From Afipia sp. GAS231 (lineage in GTDB: Bacteria; Pseudomonadota; Alphaproteobacteria; Rhizobiales; Xanthobacteraceae): DNA of 64,000 nt. Position 1 is the stretch's first letter. Each line of letters opens with the position of its first letter. The notes under the pieces are model-generated. The model had not been told where the DNA came from and did not search any database. It saw nothing but the letters and a program-made list of their open reading frames with translations. The stretch covers positions 2,418,001 to 2,482,000 of the forward strand of contig NZ_LT629703.1 in assembly GCF_900103365.1 (NCBI RefSeq). The letters are read 5' to 3'. The position numbers and the translations under genes are program-made. Of the stretch, positions 61,357-64,000 are shown piece after piece.

Positions 61357-62358
61357 ATGAACCAGTCCAACGGCCGCATAGAACCCCACCCACACAACGG
61401 CGTCGAGCGGGCATGGGACGACCGAGCCCGGTTTGGGGACGAGCGGTCGAACGACGTGACGGACGGAAGCCAGAAAAGGACGACGAGCAGATCGATAACC
61501 GCTTACGGCTGGGTCGCTCTCTTGATCGTGGCCGCCGGCATTGTGAACGTATTGTCGATGGCGAAGGACGTAACGCTCTCCGGCGGAGCGGGTTTGCTCA
61601 GGCCGCTTTTACTCGAGGTAACAAGCGCCACGGCCTGGATCGCGTACCTGCCGCTTGTTCGTTATGGCGTCGCACAATTTCGTTGGAACCGAAATCGGCC
61701 GACGGCCTTGGCGGTCGCGCTGGTCGCAACCCTGCTTTATGCGTTTCTGCACCTGGTTACGATGGTGCTGCTGCGCGAGCTCGTCTTCGGACTGGTCGCG
61801 GGCGGTTACGCGTTTCGTTGGGTGGTTGAGTTTCCGTACGAATTTCGAAAGGACGTCATTTCCACCCTCATGATCGCCGTGCTCTTCTGGCTGATGGAGC
61901 GCAGGGCGTCGACCAGCGCCGGGACGCCTGCCGCGAATTCAGTCGAACCCTCCTCCACTGCCCTGAAGCAGGGACTGTGGCTCCGGGATGGTCCAACAAG
62001 CTTTCATATAGATCCACAAGACATTATCTCGGTGACATCCGCGGGAAACTACGTCGAGTTCAACCTTTCGGTAGGGCGCCGCCTCATCCGCGGAACACTC
62101 GCCGCTGAAGAGACGCGGCTCAAGCCGTTCGGGCTTATTCGCGTCCATCGCACCAGGCTCGCGAACCTCAATCATGTTGTGGCCGTAGAGATGCGTGCGG
62201 CGGGCGATTTCCTGCTTCGGATGGACAACGGAGACACGATCGCGGGAAGCAGGCGGTATCGGGAAGCAGCGATGTTGATCAAGAACCACGCGGCATCGCT
62301 CGACAGCGCGTCGATAGACCACAATATTTCTCACCCACCTTCAGGACGAAGCGGCTGA
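61357..62358 (+). CDS. Membrane-anchored LytTR-domain regulator
   Basis: The 333-residue protein has four membrane helices between ~48 and ~180. A C-terminal LytTR DNA-binding domain follows (~205-310: SFHIDPQDIISVTSAGNYVE; GLIRVHRTRLANLNHV). It is divergent from the flavoprotein gene with about 190 bases between the starts, so it is a likely regulator of that unit. A GTG at 61321 is an alternative start; neither start has a clear ribosome site. The membrane part may sense an extracytoplasmic signal. Confidence 0.8.
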   Translation: MNQSNGRIEPHPHNGVERAWDDRARFGDERSNDVTDGSQKRTTSRSITAYGWVALLIVAAGIVNVLSMAKDVTLSGGAGLLRPLLLEVTSATAWIAYLPLVRYGVAQFRWNRNRPTALAVALVATLLYAFLHLVTMVLLRELVFGLVAGGYAFRWVVEFPYEFRKDVISTLMIAVLFWLMERRASTSAGTPAANSVEPSSTALKQGLWLRDGPTSFHIDPQDIISVTSAGNYVEFNLSVGRRLIRGTLAAEETRLKPFGLIRVHRTRLANLNHVVAVEMRAAGDFLLRMDNGDTIAGSRRYREAAMLIKNHAASLDSASIDHNISHPPSGRSG

Positions 62359-62685
62359 CGTGCCGCCTTGCCGTGGATCGACCGGACGTCCGAAGCGGAC
62401 GAACCTGCGATGGAAATCCGACGCGGCTTTCACGGTCTCCGGAACCTCGCGGACCAGTTCGATCCGACTGCTCTTTGACAACTTTTTGGCGCAATTGATA
62501 CAACCACGCGGGGTAGTCGGAACACCTCCCGCTGGTCACAGCCAAGATCACGGAACCGGCCGCGATCCTGATACATCCAGCGGCTTCCCGCAGTATGCCG
62601 GCGCGGTTCCCCTCCCAAATCCGTTGGGAATTTGCGCCAAGATTCACGTCGACTGAAAAATTATTCCGACAAGGGAGAAAACACA
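62359..62685. other. Intergenic stretch, no gene seen
   Basis: In 327 bases I see no supported gene. Both strands have short open frames without ribosome sites. The promoter of the small Tat-exported protein should lie in the right half. Confidence 0.4.
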
Positions 62686-62931
62686 GTGAGAGCAATGAGT
62701 CGCCGCAACTTCCTCGCAGATATCTTGCCTGGCTCGGTAGCAGCCGTTGCCGGTTTTACAACGATCGGCTGGGGTATCACGCCTGGAATAGCCGAGGCGA
62801 CGCAGACGGCGCAAACCGTAATGATCCGCCCGCATCGCCACATGCGTAGCCGTCACCGTCGTTGGGGTTGCTGGTGGCAGAGGGGGCGTCGCTGGTGGCA
62901 CTGGGGACATCGTGTCTGTGGTTGGCGCTAG
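62686..62931 (+). CDS. Tiny Tat-exported Trp/Arg/His-rich protein
   Basis: The 81-residue protein starts with a Tat signal (SRRNFLADILPGS). The mature tail of about 40 residues is rich in Arg, Trp and His (IRPHRHMRSRHRRWG; CWWQRGRRWWHWGHRVCGW), with two cysteines that could form a disulfide. The start GTG at 62686 has GGGAG 8 bases upstream; the ATG at 62695 is too far from it. No known domain is present. The composition fits a metal-binding or membrane-active peptide, but that is inference. Confidence 0.7.
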   Translation: MRAMSRRNFLADILPGSVAAVAGFTTIGWGITPGIAEATQTAQTVMIRPHRHMRSRHRRWGCWWQRGRRWWHWGHRVCGWR

Positions 62932-63088
62932 CCGACGCGCTTTCGGGCGATGGCCGGCCATGACACGGGGAGGCCCGCCGGTGTGTGTCTGCCTTTTTGG
63001 CTTTGGGTCGGCTCGCGCAGCCGCACTCTTGTTCTCAGTGGGCTTTAGTGATCGAATTTAGCATTCCGACAGAATGCAGGAGATAGCC

Positions 63089-63508
63089 ATGCCCGCAAAG
63101 TCTATCGGCGCCGTCGCAGCTGTTGCAACTGCCTGTGTGATCACATGGAGCGGAAATGCGCGTGCAGAAATATTTATCACGACTGCCGCCATAACGCGCG
63201 GCGAGTTAGTGATCGTCGGAAGGATTAGACGACCGCGCGAGCACAGCGTGCGTCTTAAAATCGGCCCAAGCAAAACAGTGCAAGTCGAGAGCAGTTCGAC
63301 TGGAGGGTTTCGTTGGATTGGACCTGAGTTCCCCTCCACTTGCATAGTCGAAATTACCTCCGGGGAGGATAAGCGAGAAGTGGTGATAGAAAACTGCGGC
63401 CTTCCCGGACCGCCCGGGCCGGCAGGTCCTCCGGGGCCAGCAGGACCCGCGGGCCCATTGGGTCCGGCCGGCCCCAAGGGAGACGCCGGCGAAGCCACTA
63501 AACAATAG
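63089..63508 (+). CDS. Exported collagen-like protein
   Basis: The 139-residue protein has a Sec signal peptide (~1-26), a beta-rich domain (~27-103) with two cysteines (in PSTCIV and IENCGL), and about ten to eleven Gly-X-Y triplets near the end (GPPGPAGPPGPAGPAGPLGP, then AGPKGDAGEA). Short bacterial collagen-like segments form triple helices and often give trimers. AGGAGA is 6 bases before the ATG at 63089. Function unknown; a surface or periplasmic trimer is plausible. Confidence 0.8.
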   Translation: MPAKSIGAVAAVATACVITWSGNARAEIFITTAAITRGELVIVGRIRRPREHSVRLKIGPSKTVQVESSSTGGFRWIGPEFPSTCIVEITSGEDKREVVIENCGLPGPPGPAGPPGPAGPAGPLGPAGPKGDAGEATKQ

Positions 63509-63525
63509 ATCAGACCACAACCGCG

Positions 63526-63553
63526 GAGGCCGCGCCCAGGTGGCGGCCTCTTT
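63526..63553 (+). terminator. Rho-independent terminator after the collagen-like gene
   Basis: GAGGCCGC (63526-63533) pairs with GCGGCCTC (63543-63550), followed by TTT. It lies 18 bases after the stop codon. Confidence 0.55.
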
Positions 63554-63797
63554 GAATTGCGGCCCCGGCCTGTACACATCCACGGTCCCTCCGCGCGGCG
63601 TGCGCGCGAGCTGGAAGTCCGTTTCATGCCCAACCGCGGTCATTAAGCAACATGGCGTTGGCCCGGCCTGCTTCTGTTCAAGCAGAAAGGCCTTCCTTTC
63701 GTCCGCAGCACCGACTCGTCCTCGTTGCGTGCGCGTAGTCGTGACCGCCATCGGCGCGAGCTTCTTTCGGTAGTTCCGCAGCATCGCCTTGTGGGGC

Positions 63798-64000
63798 TCA
63801 GGGATTTCTGTTCGGGGAACTAACTTCCGCAGCTTTCACCGGCCCGCCAAGCATATCTGCGATAAATCGACTGCCCGGGTGGTAGCTACAAAGTGTCAGG
63901 ATGGCGATGACGATCGGAACCCCGATGAAGGCGCCGAACAATCCCCACATGAAGGTCCAGAAGAAGACGGCAAACAGCACGACGAAGGGTGAAATAGACA
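63798..64000 (-). CDS. C-terminal part of an AI-2E family (PerM-like) membrane transporter
   Basis: Only the end of the gene is inside the window; the frame is open to the right edge. The visible sequence (SPFVVLFAVFFWTFMWGLFG, then AFIGVPIVIAILTLCSYHPGSRFIADMLGG) matches the final helices of AI-2E-type transporters, including the typical 'W(G)xxGAFxxVP' segment. The stop is at 63798-63800. The substrate is not known for most members. Confidence 0.7.
   Translation of the reverse strand, partial: SISPFVVLFAVFFWTFMWGLFGAFIGVPIVIAILTLCSYHPGSRFIADMLGGPVKAAEVSSPNRNP

Overview
The window looks like chromosomal DNA of a Bradyrhizobium-type alphaproteobacterium (Nitrobacteraceae). GC content is high. 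There are many acyl-CoA, CoA-transferase and molybdoenzyme genes, an alphaproteobacterial (Omp2b-type) porin, several LysR/TetR/MarR regulators, and several families of palindromic intergenic repeats of the kind familiar from Bradyrhizobium and Rhodopseudomonas. I see no rRNA, tRNA, integrase, intact insertion sequence or CRISPR array. The genus is inferred from protein style and repeats, not from a marker gene.

Layout. 0-5.6 kb: a membrane redox-type adenylate cyclase, a small His/Gly-rich exported protein, a sulfite dehydrogenase pair (sorA-sorB), a cold-shock protein with a clear terminator, and an exported protein of unknown function. 5.8-17.4 kb: a class III CoA-transferase followed by the broken start of a glutathione transferase; an aromatic-acid transporter with a flavin monooxygenase; a c-haem protein; a Lys/Pro-repeat membrane protein; a cyclic-nucleotide-binding protein overlapping a metallo-beta-lactamase-fold hydrolase; a glutathione transferase; and a lemA-TPM-TPM operon. 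17.5-27.2 kb: an enoyl-CoA hydratase with two acyl-CoA dehydrogenases, an orphan xanthine-dehydrogenase-type large subunit between two repeat copies, a DapA-like aldolase and an M1 aminopeptidase. 27.4-34 kb: an animal-type haem peroxidase, its small partner, a BTAD/TPR regulator, a decayed YcaO gene, an XRE regulator and unknown proteins. 34.2-48.4 kb: phosphoglucomutase, a Bug-type binding protein, a TetR regulator with its probable operator and target reductase, pyrC, threonine ammonia-lyase, a FabA homologue with an altered active site, a candidate small RNA, a porin, a MarR regulator, a hydrolase without the usual serine, an NTF2-like protein and a divergent CoaX. 48.5-54.8 kb: a LysR regulator, then a self-contained sigma-54 unit (activator, dyad, -24/-12 promoter, GntP permease, CoA-transferase). 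55-64 kb: a lipoprotein, an exported protein, a LysR regulator, a SRPBCC-YCII fusion, a berberine-bridge-type flavoprotein opposite a LytTR membrane regulator, a tiny Tat-exported Trp/Arg/His-rich protein, a collagen-like protein and the end of an AI-2E-type transporter.

How the genes fit together. Most of the window is peripheral metabolism: uptake and CoA activation of organic acids, fatty-acid or dicarboxylate oxidation, and sulfite detoxification. A specific regulator often sits beside its target. The most interesting points are the sigma-54 module; the sRNA-like transcript between porin and fabA; three enzyme paralogues with substituted catalytic residues (FabA, CoaX, alpha/beta hydrolase); the peroxidase/BTAD locus next to a YcaO remnant; and the exported Trp/Arg/His-rich mini-protein.
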